Below, in pieces: positions 51,391-59,834 of a stretch of 64,000 nucleotides of DNA; the first letter of the stretch is position 1, and each line of letters opens with the position of its first letter. A program made the translations under genes and the position numbers. The stretch is from G963677325 sp963677325 (GTDB taxonomy: Bacteria; Bacteroidota; Bacteroidia; Bacteroidales; Prolixibacteraceae): positions 1 through 64,000 of the forward strand of contig CAXXGM010000002.1 in the NCBI GenBank assembly GCA_963677325.2. Reading direction: 5' to 3'. Below the pieces are notes generated by a model. It saw only the letters and a program-made list of their open reading frames with translations, was not told where the DNA came from and did not search any database.

Positions 51391-53713
51391 ATCCTGCGTA
51401 CAGATTTTCCTGTAACTTGTAAAATGCATTCACCAGTTTCTGGGCGCCTCCAAAAACCTGTGCTGCTTCCCTGGTAGTCCCAAGATTGTTGAGCTCAACC
51501 AGGGATGAAAGGCGTTCACGTTTTAGCTCCCTGATGCCATCGGACTCATAGCGTTCGAGAATAAAACGCAGAAAATCTCTGGCTTTAAGGTTGGAAAATA
51601 GTTCAAAAAAGGAATTGTTCTCTTTTACCAGGGCCGCCCGCTGAGTGCGGGTAATCAGATTGCTTTCATACGAGATGTGCAGCAGGATATCAAAGATATC
51701 GCTTCGTTCGGCCTCAAAGATCTTTTTCAGAAGATCAAGTTGTTCTTCATCAATTCCTGATTCAGCCATTTTTATTAGTAACACTTCACGGGTTTCAGGA
51801 TTTGACCACAATTTCCGTAATTCCTCTTCACTGTGATACAAATCCGGTATAAATCCCATCATCTTTTCAAGGAACTGCAACGTGGATAATGGTTTCCCGG
51901 TTTCATGATCGATGTAGCGGGTTTCGATGTCCAGCACCTTTAGTTTACGTCCATTGGAAAGCTGTACCACAATTTTGGCCGGTCTTGGAGGCAATGGTGG
52001 AGTTTCGCCTTCTCCTGTATTTCTTCCTCCACCAGCTGTGTTTCCTCCGGCTCCCGAGCCGCCATCGCCGTTTTGTTCACCTTCCTCCTCGGGTAGACCG
52101 TCCCAATCGGGATCATAGAAATGATCAGTGGCTTCAGCGGAAAAGTCAATGATGGTAAAGAAATCTTTTCCATCAAACAAACGTGTGCCTCTTCCTACAA
52201 TTTGTTTAAACTCAACCATTGAATCAATTTCGCGAACGATAATAATGTTTCTCACATTCCGTGCATCGACTCCGGTGGTAAGCATTTGCGATGAAGTAAG
52301 GATTACGGGAATGTCTTTATCATTGTCCTGAAAACGTTCCAATAAGTCACGTCCCGGTTTCCCTTCATCGCTTGTAATCCGGACACAATAGTTGGGATCG
52401 GTTACTTTTTTGAATTTATTGATGGCATCCCGCATGTTCAGGGCATGGTTTTGATCTACGCAAAACACAATGGATTTATCCATCGGATTTATGTTATCAA
52501 GAATTGCCTGTGCTATCAATTCAATTTGCTTTGGAATAATGATTACACGGTTAAATTCAGGTTTGCGGTATATTCTGCGGTCTTCAATTACACCTTCCAG
52601 TACCTTATCTGCATCGGTGTAAATGTAGGTATCAATGTTTGTCCTTATTTTTTTCACTTTGTAAGGACTGAGGTAACCATCATTAATCCCGTCTTTCAGG
52701 GAATATTCATACACCGGTTTTTTAAAGTAATCATAGGTGTCAACATTGTCTGAACGTTTAGGCGTTGCCGTCAACCCCAAATGAATTGCCGATCCAAAAT
52801 GATCGAGAATTTCACGCCACGAACCTTCTTCTTTGGCGCTTCCGCGGTGACATTCGTCGATGATTACCAGATCGAAGAAGTCCTTTGGATATTGTTTGTA
52901 ATAACCACCGATATTTTCTTTTTCGCTGATGGCCTGGTAAATGGCAAAGAATATAAACGCATTGGTGGGAACCACTCCATTTCGTGCCTTGATTTCGGAA
53001 CCATCGATCTTGATTAAATCCTTTTCGTACGGATCGTTAAAAGTGTTGATCGCCTGATCAGCGAGAACATTCCGATCAGCCAGGAATAAAATTTTAGGGC
53101 GTCTGTCAGCTTTGTCTAAATTCCATTTCACCGACAACAATTTATGAACAATCTGAAAAGCAATGAAAGTCTTTCCGGTGCCGGTGGCAAGGGTTAAAAG
53201 AATTCGCTTTTTATCATCTGCAATCGCTTCAACGGCTTTGTTCACCGCAGTCTCCTGATAATACCTTGGAGTTTTATCACCTGTCAAATAAAACGGTATA
53301 CTGAATAGTTGTTTTTTCAGCGAAGTAAGGTTATCGAACGATTCAAGAAAAAGGGTTTCGGGTGATGGAAAACTGTCGATATAATTTCCGGTTCCGGCTT
53401 TCATATCAAACTGATAAATCTTTTCGCCGTTGGTGGCAAAAACAAAGTTCACTTTAAGCTTTCCGGCATATCCGATTGCCTGCTGTAAACCTTCGGTCGG
53501 GTGTTTACCGAGTTTTTTTGCTTCTATAATGGCAAGGTTCGTATTCTTATACCGAAGCAGGTAATCTGCAAAGAGGCGTTTACCCCGTTTGCCTCCCAAG
53601 AGTTTTCTGCCGTCGGTGAAATAATATTCCCTGACTACAAAATCTTCCCAACCGCTCTCTTTGAGTTTGGGATCGATGTATTTGGCACGGGTATCGGATT
53701 CAGTAATGAACAT
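51389..53713 (-). CDS. hsdR: type I restriction-modification endonuclease subunit HsdR
   Basis: Motor and nuclease of the type I complex, 774 residues. N-terminal PD-(D/E)XK nuclease: FADYLLRYKNTNLAIIEAKK around residues 48-67. Helicase: Walker A LATGTGKTFIAFQIVHKL, DECH in LVIIDECHRGSAK, TATPKR, and motif VI in FKQIVGRGTRLFDGKDFFTI. A glycine-rich, low-complexity linker (EQNGDGGSGAGGNTAGGGRN) follows, then a C-terminal helical domain for binding the methylase. Length and order are those of EcoEI-like HsdR. It is the first gene of the minus-strand locus, and the SatD-like gene follows. Confidence 0.95.
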   Translation of the reverse strand: MFITESDTRAKYIDPKLKESGWEDFVVREYYFTDGRKLLGGKRGKRLFADYLLRYKNTNLAIIEAKKLGKHPTEGLQQAIGYAGKLKVNFVFATNGEKIYQFDMKAGTGNYIDSFPSPETLFLESFDNLTSLKKQLFSIPFYLTGDKTPRYYQETAVNKAVEAIADDKKRILLTLATGTGKTFIAFQIVHKLLSVKWNLDKADRRPKILFLADRNVLADQAINTFNDPYEKDLIKIDGSEIKARNGVVPTNAFIFFAIYQAISEKENIGGYYKQYPKDFFDLVIIDECHRGSAKEEGSWREILDHFGSAIHLGLTATPKRSDNVDTYDYFKKPVYEYSLKDGINDGYLSPYKVKKIRTNIDTYIYTDADKVLEGVIEDRRIYRKPEFNRVIIIPKQIELIAQAILDNINPMDKSIVFCVDQNHALNMRDAINKFKKVTDPNYCVRITSDEGKPGRDLLERFQDNDKDIPVILTSSQMLTTGVDARNVRNIIIVREIDSMVEFKQIVGRGTRLFDGKDFFTIIDFSAEATDHFYDPDWDGLPEEEGEQNGDGGSGAGGNTAGGGRNTGEGETPPLPPRPAKIVVQLSNGRKLKVLDIETRYIDHETGKPLSTLQFLEKMMGFIPDLYHSEEELRKLWSNPETREVLLIKMAESGIDEEQLDLLKKIFEAERSDIFDILLHISYESNLITRTQRAALVKENNSFFELFSNLKARDFLRFILERYESDGIRELKRERLSSLVELNNLGTTREAAQVFGGAQKLVNAFYKLQENLYAG

Positions 53714-54049
53714 CAGGTTAGTCAGAAATAAAGTGTTCTATTTAACTTTTATCAAAACTACTCAAAAAAGAATTAAATATATACAAATCAGGTAAGGGCT
53801 TTTATTTTTTTTGTAATCTGGCAAGAGATTAATATTTGTAAGAGACGCACGGCCGTGCGTCTCTTACAAGGCGTGGGGAGGCCCATTGGTTCTGCCGACA
53901 GTAATGATTATTATTGCCACTGACATAATTTCAGCCGGCATAGTGTCAGGTGCAAACCAGTGCATTTGGGTGCATTCGGCACCGAAAATCCGGATGGTTC
54001 ATTAATTGGATAAGGCTATTATAAATCATCTGATTAAAATTTATCTGCT
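53714..54049. other. intergenic region between hsdR and the HTH gene
   Basis: 336 bases between divergent genes. It contains the perfect GAGAC palindrome at 53838-53867 with its conserved tail, and short direct repeats of gtgca (gtgcaaaccagtgcatttgggtgca, split) near 53951-53975. The hsdR promoter must lie here. Confidence 0.5.
53838..53867. repeat. GAGAC-type palindrome before hsdR
   Basis: Perfect 15-bp arms GTAAGAGACGCACGG and CCGTGCGTCTCTTAC. Its downstream tail (ggcgtggggaggccca) resembles the tails at 49532-49556 in hsdM and 58110-58146. Confidence 0.85.
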
Positions 54050-54355
54050 ATGGAAGAATTATTAAAATGGCTTGAAAGCTACAGGAATTGGTTCGATTAC
54101 CGGTTAGGGATCAAAGATCCGGATATGAATTTTACGCAAACACGGCTGTTCCCGGGAGTAACCAAGGCTCACCTGAGAAGGTTGACTAAAGGCAAAATAA
54201 TTCCTTTCCATAACCGGTATCATAAGCCAAGGGTGTTTAATAAAAAGGAACTGAATTTATGGATGGCAAAGATTTGCCTTCTACCGGAAAATCAGTCAGA
54301 GAAAGAGACGGGGGAGTATTTTGTAAAAAGGAAGAGAGTCAGGAAAGGTCATTAG
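54050..54355 (+). CDS. small HTH-type DNA-binding protein (excisionase-like)
   Basis: 101 residues: a short acidic N-terminal helix (MEELLKWLESYRNWFDYRLG), then a wHTH region (FPGVTKAHLRRLTKGKIIPF, HNRYHKPRVFNKKELNLWMA) like the helix-turn-helix of small excisionase and MerR-type proteins in Bacteroidota islands. The C terminus is basic. The stop codon lies within the first unit of the tandem repeat at 54347-54418. It precedes the DUF3987 gene in the same direction, a pairing common in mobile elements. A regulatory or excision role is inferred. Confidence 0.7.
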   Translation: MEELLKWLESYRNWFDYRLGIKDPDMNFTQTRLFPGVTKAHLRRLTKGKIIPFHNRYHKPRVFNKKELNLWMAKICLLPENQSEKETGEYFVKRKRVRKGH

Positions 54356-54418
54356 TAGTCATTAGTGGTCATTAAGAGTTATTAAAGGTCATTAGGTCAA
54401 TGGTCATTAGTAGTCATT
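54347..54418. repeat. tandem repeat of GTCATTAGTG type
   Basis: About seven degenerate units ggtcattag, agtcattag spaced mostly 10 bases apart, between the HTH and DUF3987 genes. The first unit supplies the HTH stop codon TAG. Confidence 0.7.
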
Positions 54419-54420
54419 CG

Positions 54421-54438
54421 CTGTACATCATTGTACAG
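54421..54438. repeat. short hairpin CTGTACA-TCAT-TGTACAG
   Basis: Perfect 7-bp arms with a 4-base loop, directly after the tandem repeat and 58 bases before the DUF3987 start. A possible protein-binding site. Confidence 0.5.
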
Positions 54439-54495
54439 GTTACATAAAGATTTCACAAAGGGAGGCACAATGTTTCACAAAGGAGGGAAAGTAGC

Positions 54496-55821
54496 ATGAA
54501 TCAGATTTTTAATACGCCGGGATTGCCGGAGGGGATTTACAGGGATTTGCCGGAGATATTAAAGGAGAGCGCAGAACTTTTCCGGGAACCTGTTGAAAAG
54601 GATGTGTTCCTGGTCAGCTCTATAGCGGTTATCAGCGGCTGTTTGCCTAATATGGAAGGGATCTATTTTGATGAGCCTGTTTCGCCGCACCTTTACTTGT
54701 TTATCACGGCCCCCGCAGGATCGGGGAAGGGAAAGATGAAATGGTCGAGGTATTTCGGGCAGACTATACATGAAGAGCTGATCGGGCATGCCAAAGCTGA
54801 CAGGGCCGATTACCTGGAGCGGCTGGAATACTATCTTAATCTTGAAAGGCGGAACCGGTTGAATGAATCAAAGCCTGCAGAACCGCTCCGTAGAATGTTG
54901 TTTATCCCTGCCAACAGCAGTTCTTCGGCCTTTATCCAGGCGCTGGCGGACAATGGATTCAGAGGGGTTATTTTTGAAACGGAAGCGGATACCCTTGCCA
55001 ACACCTTCAGGCAGGAATGGGGGAATTTCAGTGATGTGCTCCGAAAGGCTTTTCACCATGAAAGCACCAGTCTTTTCCGCCGGAAGGATGATGAGTTTAT
55101 CGAGATCGAGGATCCTCACCTGGCTATCGCGCTTTCAGGAACGCCGCGCCAGGTACACCATATGATGCCGGATGCTGAAAACGGCCTCTTCAGCCGGTTC
55201 CTTTATTATGCCTTCCAGGATAACAGTTGTTTCAGAAATCCCTTTGTTTCCAACCAGAAAATTGATTATATCCGGTTTTTTAAAGAGCAAGGGAGAAAGA
55301 TTTTTGAACTCAACCACAGACTGACTTTCCTGAAGCGACCCATCACATTTTCACTTACTTCCGATCAGGGAGAGCATTTTACAAAAGTGTTTGATGATAT
55401 GCTAAACCGGAATAAACTTTTGTTGGGGGATGATTTTGAAGCCAACACCAAACGTCTCGGGTTGATCACCTTCCGTATTGCCATGATCCTATCGGCGCTG
55501 CATTTGATTGATAACAGAAAAATACCTGAAAAAGTAGTTTGCAATGATCCGGACTATGGAACTGCGCTTTCGATTGCAACCACCCTTGAAAAACATGCCA
55601 TTGCAGTTTACCGAAATCTTCCCGGTAACCGGCTGACGGGGATTAAGCAAAAGCTGTACGAAGCGCTGCCCGACACGTTCAACAGAAAAATATATTTGAA
55701 GACGGCGGAGGAACTGGGTATTAAAGAAAAAAACGCGGACAAGTATATTGAGCAGTTAAAGGTGCGTTTACTAAAATATGAGAATCACGAATACTCAGAA
55801 ACAGCAGTTGACAATTTGTAG
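54496..55821 (+). CDS. DUF3987 protein (primase/helicase-like, mobile-element associated)
   Basis: 441 residues with a DUF3987 layout: SVFRS-type opening FREPVEKDVFLVSSIAVISG, a Walker A-like loop in FITAPAGSGKGKMKWSRYFG around residue 75-94, IPANSSSSAFIQALADNGFR, and an acidic strand GVIFETEADTLANTFRQEWG. These proteins are found in integrative elements and plasmids of Bacteroidota, often after a HTH gene as here, and are thought to help element replication. No integrase or relaxase is present in the window, so this may be the edge of a decayed element. Confidence 0.85.
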   Translation: MNQIFNTPGLPEGIYRDLPEILKESAELFREPVEKDVFLVSSIAVISGCLPNMEGIYFDEPVSPHLYLFITAPAGSGKGKMKWSRYFGQTIHEELIGHAKADRADYLERLEYYLNLERRNRLNESKPAEPLRRMLFIPANSSSSAFIQALADNGFRGVIFETEADTLANTFRQEWGNFSDVLRKAFHHESTSLFRRKDDEFIEIEDPHLAIALSGTPRQVHHMMPDAENGLFSRFLYYAFQDNSCFRNPFVSNQKIDYIRFFKEQGRKIFELNHRLTFLKRPITFSLTSDQGEHFTKVFDDMLNRNKLLLGDDFEANTKRLGLITFRIAMILSALHLIDNRKIPEKVVCNDPDYGTALSIATTLEKHAIAVYRNLPGNRLTGIKQKLYEALPDTFNRKIYLKTAEELGIKEKNADKYIEQLKVRLLKYENHEYSETAVDNL

Positions 55822-55850
55822 TTCACTATCGTTTGGTTAAGTAAAAACAG

Positions 55851-55974
55851 AACACAGATGACACAGATGTTAGAGATGACCACAGATTTTAGAAATTATA
55901 AATCTCAAATTTACAATTGGGAACAGATTTCCACAGATCATCTAAAGATGAAACATGATCATCACAGATCATTC
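55851..55974. repeat. ACAGAT direct-repeat region
   Basis: At least seven copies of ccacagat or acacagat (55852, 55861, 55880, 55922, 55931, 55963 and nearby) with roughly 9-11 or longer spacings between the DUF3987 gene and the clpX end. Degenerate; no coding potential. Confidence 0.55.
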
Positions 55975-56076
55975 TAAGTTCTTAACTGAACGACATTGAT
56001 TTGTAATTTGAGAAAACGTAGTGAAAAATAGGAAGCGGGGGAAAAGGGGGAAAGGGGGAAATCCTGCCGGTATTAG

Positions 56077-56106
56077 AAAAAAAGCAGGTTAGATATTCTA
56101 ACCTGC
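56077..56106 (-). terminator. terminator overlapping the clpX stop
   Basis: On the minus strand GCAGGTTAGA pairs with TCTAACCTGC around a 3-base loop and is followed by seven T. The clpX stop codon (56098-56100) lies inside the stem. Confidence 0.87.
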
Positions 56107-57330
56107 CTGTAATCTAGCAGCACTGACCTTTTCTATTTTTTCTCTTGCAAGGTCAGGTGTTATAACTAATTCCCCATGACTGTTGGATGGCATATCGAAC
56201 ATAACGTCAACCATGATGGTCTCACATATGGCGCGCAATCCACGGGCACCCAATTTAAATTCTATGGCTTTATCTACGATGAGGTAAAGAGTCTCCTCCT
56301 CAAATACCAGCTTTATCCCATCCATATTGAGAAGCTTCTTATATTGCTTAATGATGGAATTCTTGGGCTCTGTCAGTATTCGTCTCAGAGCTTCCCTTTC
56401 AAGAGGTACCAGGTGTGTCAAAATAGGAAGACGTCCGATTATTTCAGGAATTAATCCAAATGATCTCAGATCCTGGGGTGAAACATACTGAAGCAGGTTA
56501 TTGCGGTCAATATCTCCTGATTCAACAGCAGCCTTATAACCGACTACTTTGGTATTTAACCGCTGACCTATTTTCCTTTCGATTCCTTCGAAAGCTCCTC
56601 CACAGATAAACAATATGTTCTTTGTATTGACAGGAATCATTTTCTGTTCCGGATGTTTACGTCCACCCTGCGGAGGTACATTCACGACAGAACCCTCCAG
56701 AAGTTTCAACAAACCCTGCTGAACACCTTCACCTGAAACATCGCGCGTAATTGAAGGATTATCTCCTTTACGGGCAATCTTATCAATCTCGTCAATAAAT
56801 ACAATTCCACGTTCAGCAGCTTCTACATTATAATCTGCAACCTGTAACAGACGCGTCAGGAGAGATTCAATATCTTCACCCACATAACCTGCTTCGGTTA
56901 ATACGGTAGCATCTACAATGGTAAAGGGGACATGAAGCATTCTTGCAATTGTTTTTGCAAGCAGTGTTTTTCCGGTTCCGGTAGGGCCAACCAAAATGAT
57001 ATTTGACTTTTCAATTTCAGTTCCATCATCTTCCACACGCTGATTCAACCTCTTATAGTGGTTGTAAACGGCTACAGAAAGAACTTTCTTGGCGTCGTCC
57101 TGACCAATTACATACTGATCAAGAAACTCCTTTATCTCTTTTGGCTTTTTTACATTGACATTAGAGAAATCAAAATTTTTATTCTTTTTGAATTCTTCCT
57201 CAACAATACTATGGGCCTGTTCAATGCAGCTTTCGCATATATGACCTTCCATACCGGCAATTAACAACTGCACATCTCTTTTTTCTCTGCCGCAAAAGGA
57301 ACACCGGTCATTTTTTTTCATGTCAACCAT
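56098..57330 (-). CDS. clpX: ATP-dependent Clp protease ATP-binding subunit ClpX
   Basis: Unfolds proteins, including ssrA-tagged ones, and feeds them to ClpP. The zinc-binding domain has CSFCG and CESC (residues 9-12 and 34-37). AAA+ part: Walker A in LVGPTGTGKTLLAKTIARML, Walker B in RGIVFIDEIDKIARKG, pore loop GYVGEDIESL. 410 residues; another Met three codons later is possible as start. It follows clpP by 16 bases. The terminator hairpin overlaps its stop. Confidence 0.97.
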   Translation of the reverse strand: MVDMKKNDRCSFCGREKRDVQLLIAGMEGHICESCIEQAHSIVEEEFKKNKNFDFSNVNVKKPKEIKEFLDQYVIGQDDAKKVLSVAVYNHYKRLNQRVEDDGTEIEKSNIILVGPTGTGKTLLAKTIARMLHVPFTIVDATVLTEAGYVGEDIESLLTRLLQVADYNVEAAERGIVFIDEIDKIARKGDNPSITRDVSGEGVQQGLLKLLEGSVVNVPPQGGRKHPEQKMIPVNTKNILFICGGAFEGIERKIGQRLNTKVVGYKAAVESGDIDRNNLLQYVSPQDLRSFGLIPEIIGRLPILTHLVPLEREALRRILTEPKNSIIKQYKKLLNMDGIKLVFEEETLYLIVDKAIEFKLGARGLRAICETIMVDVMFDMPSNSHGELVITPDLAREKIEKVSAARLQAG

Positions 57331-57346
57331 TGTAATAATTTCGGAA

Positions 57347-58039
57347 TTAAGGCTTATGCTTTTTTATCCGGAAAAGAATATCGTCGATCATACCGTATTC
57401 CAGGGCTTCCTGAGAAGTCATCCAGTAATCACGGTCTGAATCCTGCTCGACTTTTTCTATCGACTGTCCGGAATGATCAGCAATGATCTGATATAATTCT
57501 TTCTGCAATTTTGCAATTTCTTTAGCAACAATCTGGATATCTGAAGCAGGACCCTGAGCGCCTCCCATGGGCTGATGAATCATTATCCTTGAGTGCCTCA
57601 ATGCAGACCTTTTCCCTTTGGTCCCTGCCGTCATTAATACAGCAGCCATTGAAGCAGCCATCCCTGTGCAAATCGTGGCTATATCGCAATTGATATATTG
57701 CATGGTATCGTAAATTCCAAGCCCGGCATGCACAGACCCGCCCGGAGAATTAAAATAGATCTGAATATCTTTACCAGGATCTGAAGATTCAAGAAAAAGC
57801 AACTGAGCCTGGATAATGTTAGCCACGTAATCATCAATCGGAATTCCAAGGAAAATGATCCTGTCCATCATAAGCCGGGAGAAGACATCCATTTGTGCAA
57901 CGTTTAGCTGCCTTTCCTCAATAATTGTAGGGGAAATATAACTGGTGGCACTTATGGATTGGTATTGGTGTAACAGAAGACTGCTGATCCCTAACTTCTT
58001 TGTCGCGAACTGGCGAAATTCTTCACTGTCGTTTCTCAT
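57347..58039 (-). CDS. clpP: ATP-dependent Clp protease proteolytic subunit ClpP
   Basis: Serine protease ring. Catalytic Ser in CTGMAASMAAVLMTAG around residue 122, His in RIMIHQPMGGAQGPASD, Asp in DSDRDYWMTSQEALEYGMID. 230 residues with an N-terminal propeptide-like stretch of about 30 residues. It lies between tig and clpX on the same strand, the usual order tig-clpP-clpX. A palindrome at 58082-58146 lies in the gap before it. Confidence 0.97.
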   Translation of the reverse strand: MRNDSEEFRQFATKKLGISSLLLHQYQSISATSYISPTIIEERQLNVAQMDVFSRLMMDRIIFLGIPIDDYVANIIQAQLLFLESSDPGKDIQIYFNSPGGSVHAGLGIYDTMQYINCDIATICTGMAASMAAVLMTAGTKGKRSALRHSRIMIHQPMGGAQGPASDIQIVAKEIAKLQKELYQIIADHSGQSIEKVEQDSDRDYWMTSQEALEYGMIDDILFRIKKHKP

Positions 58040-58081
58040 AATTCTTTTCCTTTATAAATTTAAAAACTTTATAAAACATGA

Positions 58082-58146
58082 GTACAGACGCGATTAATCG
58101 CGCCTCTACGCCGCCGGGGTGGAAAACCACCTGTGGGGCAGCATGT
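58082..58146. repeat. GAGAC-type palindrome with second hairpin, between tig and clpP
   Basis: GTACAGACGCGATT and AATCGCGCCTCTAC at 58082-58109, then a second stem-loop ggtgg-aaaa-ccacc near 58118-58132 and the tail tgtggggcagc. It resembles the palindromes at 49508 and 53838 in layout. It lies 40 bases upstream of the clpP start, inside the operon. Confidence 0.7.
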
Positions 58147-58190
58147 TTTACAAAGTTATTAAAATCTTATGATTAAGTGTTATTAAAAGG

Positions 58191-59546
58191 CTATTTTTCA
58201 AAAAGATCGTCAAATTCCTTTTGAGTGACCTTTATGGGTTTAACAACAGCTTTTTCTTTAATTAAACTAAGAACTTTATCTTCGCTCTTTTTCTCAATCA
58301 TCCGCTGTTTTTCCTCTTCGTTCTTGAGAATTGAGTTGGCATAATTTTCGAGATATTCAGCCGGAACATTAAACATTCCATACTGACGGAACTGCATTAA
58401 TGCCATCTCAGAAGCCATTTCACGAATATCCTCTTCGTTGACCTGTATCTCATTTTCCCTGATCAGCTTATTTTTGATCAAAGTCCATTGAAGGTCTTTC
58501 CTGAATGGTTCAAACTCCTGATCAATCTGTTCCTTTGTAACTTTTTTATTTGTTTCAAGAAGCCAGCGTTTCAGAAATTCTTCAGGCAATTTCATGTCTG
58601 CCAGTTTTACAAAGCTTTCCTTGGTATCAAGAAGAAACTTGTACTCACTTGAATATTTAAGATTTGCCAGAAGTTCCTCTCTGATTTTTTCCCTGAATTC
58701 TTCGATAGTCTTCACTGTCGTTTCTTCACCGTAAACTTTTTTAAACAGATCTTCATTTACAGGTGCGGGAATAAATGTGTTTATTTTAGCGATGGTATAA
58801 TTAAATTCCGAATTTAATACCTCCACATCTTCCTGTTTGATTTTAAGGAGGTGAGCCAGTTCATGATCATTTGCAAACGCTGTTTTTGGATTGAATTTAA
58901 TCACATCGCCAATTTTAGCTCCGGCAAAACGGGACTTTATTTCTTCATCGTGGAATAATTGAGGAGATACAAATACGTTATCTGCAACTATTCCATTTTC
59001 TTTAGGATTTCCATTCTCATCAAGTTCAACAAAATCCCCGTTCATGGTTTCTTTTTCGCCAACCAGTTCGGCAGGAATACTCTCTCCAAAGCGATTCGTA
59101 TATCCTTCAATCTGTTTCTCAACAAGATCTTCATCAACTTCTATCTCATACCAGGGAAGTTCACCGGCCTTCTCAGGATCAATGTTAATTTCAGGCGATA
59201 ATCCAAGATCAAAAACAAATTCAAATTCCTCATCGGTATCAAAATCGATATTCATAGGTTCTTCGGCATTGGGAAGAGGTTCACCCAGAATATTCAGTTT
59301 CTCCTCGGTAATATATTTGGAAAGTTCACTTCCCAGAATTTGATTAACCTGTTCGGCAAGCACCGATTTTCCATACATTCTCTTGATAAGACCTGCAGGA
59401 ACCATACCCTTCCGGAAGCCTGGCATGTTGGCTTTTTTCTTATACTCTTTTAATTTCTCATTAACTGTGGCCTCATAATCCTGTTTCTCAATTTTAAGGC
59501 GAACAGTGGCATTCAATTCATCAATACTTGTTTTTGAAATTTTCAT
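58191..59546 (-). CDS. tig: trigger factor
   Basis: Ribosome-bound chaperone for nascent chains. N-terminal ribosome-binding domain (KISKTSIDELNATVRLKIEK, then KKKANMPGFRKGMVPAGLIK with the F-R-K-G signature). The PPIase part is divergent in this phylum, and the C-terminal arms are long and helical (KKVTKEQIDQEFEPFRKDLQ). The ATG at 59546 is preferred over one 15 codons upstream, giving 451 residues. It is the first gene of the tig-clpP-clpX group. Its upstream DNA holds repeats and tRNA-Leu. Confidence 0.95.
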   Translation of the reverse strand: MKISKTSIDELNATVRLKIEKQDYEATVNEKLKEYKKKANMPGFRKGMVPAGLIKRMYGKSVLAEQVNQILGSELSKYITEEKLNILGEPLPNAEEPMNIDFDTDEEFEFVFDLGLSPEINIDPEKAGELPWYEIEVDEDLVEKQIEGYTNRFGESIPAELVGEKETMNGDFVELDENGNPKENGIVADNVFVSPQLFHDEEIKSRFAGAKIGDVIKFNPKTAFANDHELAHLLKIKQEDVEVLNSEFNYTIAKINTFIPAPVNEDLFKKVYGEETTVKTIEEFREKIREELLANLKYSSEYKFLLDTKESFVKLADMKLPEEFLKRWLLETNKKVTKEQIDQEFEPFRKDLQWTLIKNKLIRENEIQVNEEDIREMASEMALMQFRQYGMFNVPAEYLENYANSILKNEEEKQRMIEKKSEDKVLSLIKEKAVVKPIKVTQKEFDDLFEK

Positions 59547-59593
59547 ATCATTCTGCTTATAAGATATAAAATGGCTAAATCCGGCAATCAAAT

Positions 59594-59660
59594 CTCACGA
59601 ATTTAGGACGAATTTACACGAATCGTGCTTCATTCGTAATTCGTAATTTCGTAATTTGTG
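59594..59660. repeat. ACGAAT phased inverted repeat
   Basis: Left arm cacgaatttagg, acgaatttac, acgaatcgtg; right arm attcgtaattcgtaatttcgtaa. Units are about 9-11 bases apart and the two sides are inverted. Same unit as 31161-31188. Confidence 0.6.
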
Positions 59661-59699
59661 TTTCTTATTTGTGTTTCTTATTTGTGTTTCTTATTTGTG
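59655..59699. repeat. 13-bp tandem repeat beside tRNA-Leu
   Basis: Three and a half copies of tttgtgtttctta (59655, 59668, 59681, 59694). It touches the 3' end of tRNA-Leu, where the last unit overlaps by two bases. Confidence 0.8.
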
Positions 59700-59779
59700 C
59701 GGACGAAGGGACTCGAACCCCCACGCCTTACGGCACCAGATCCTAAGTCTGGCGCGGCTACCAATTACGCCACGTCCGC
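59698..59779 (-). tRNA. tRNA-Leu (TAG)
   Basis: Minus strand: acceptor GCGGACG pairs with CGTCCGC. Anticodon loop CTTAGGA with TAG, stem CCAGA/TCTGG. Long variable arm (TGCCGTAAGGCG), class II as for leucine. T-arm GGGGGTTCGAGTCCC is typical. 82 nt, CCA not encoded. Confidence 0.95.
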
Positions 59780-59834
59780 ATTTTTTTGGCGCTGCAAATA
59801 TAGTCAAAATTTAATTCCGATCTAATTTCAAAGA

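Noticed and set aside
51389..53713. HsdR considered as type III restriction subunit
   Set aside because: The presence of hsdM and hsdS in the same locus and the EcoEI-like domain order fit type I.
59655..59699. A possible CRISPR-like array beside tRNA-Leu
   Set aside because: The units are contiguous 13-mers with no spacers and there are no cas genes.
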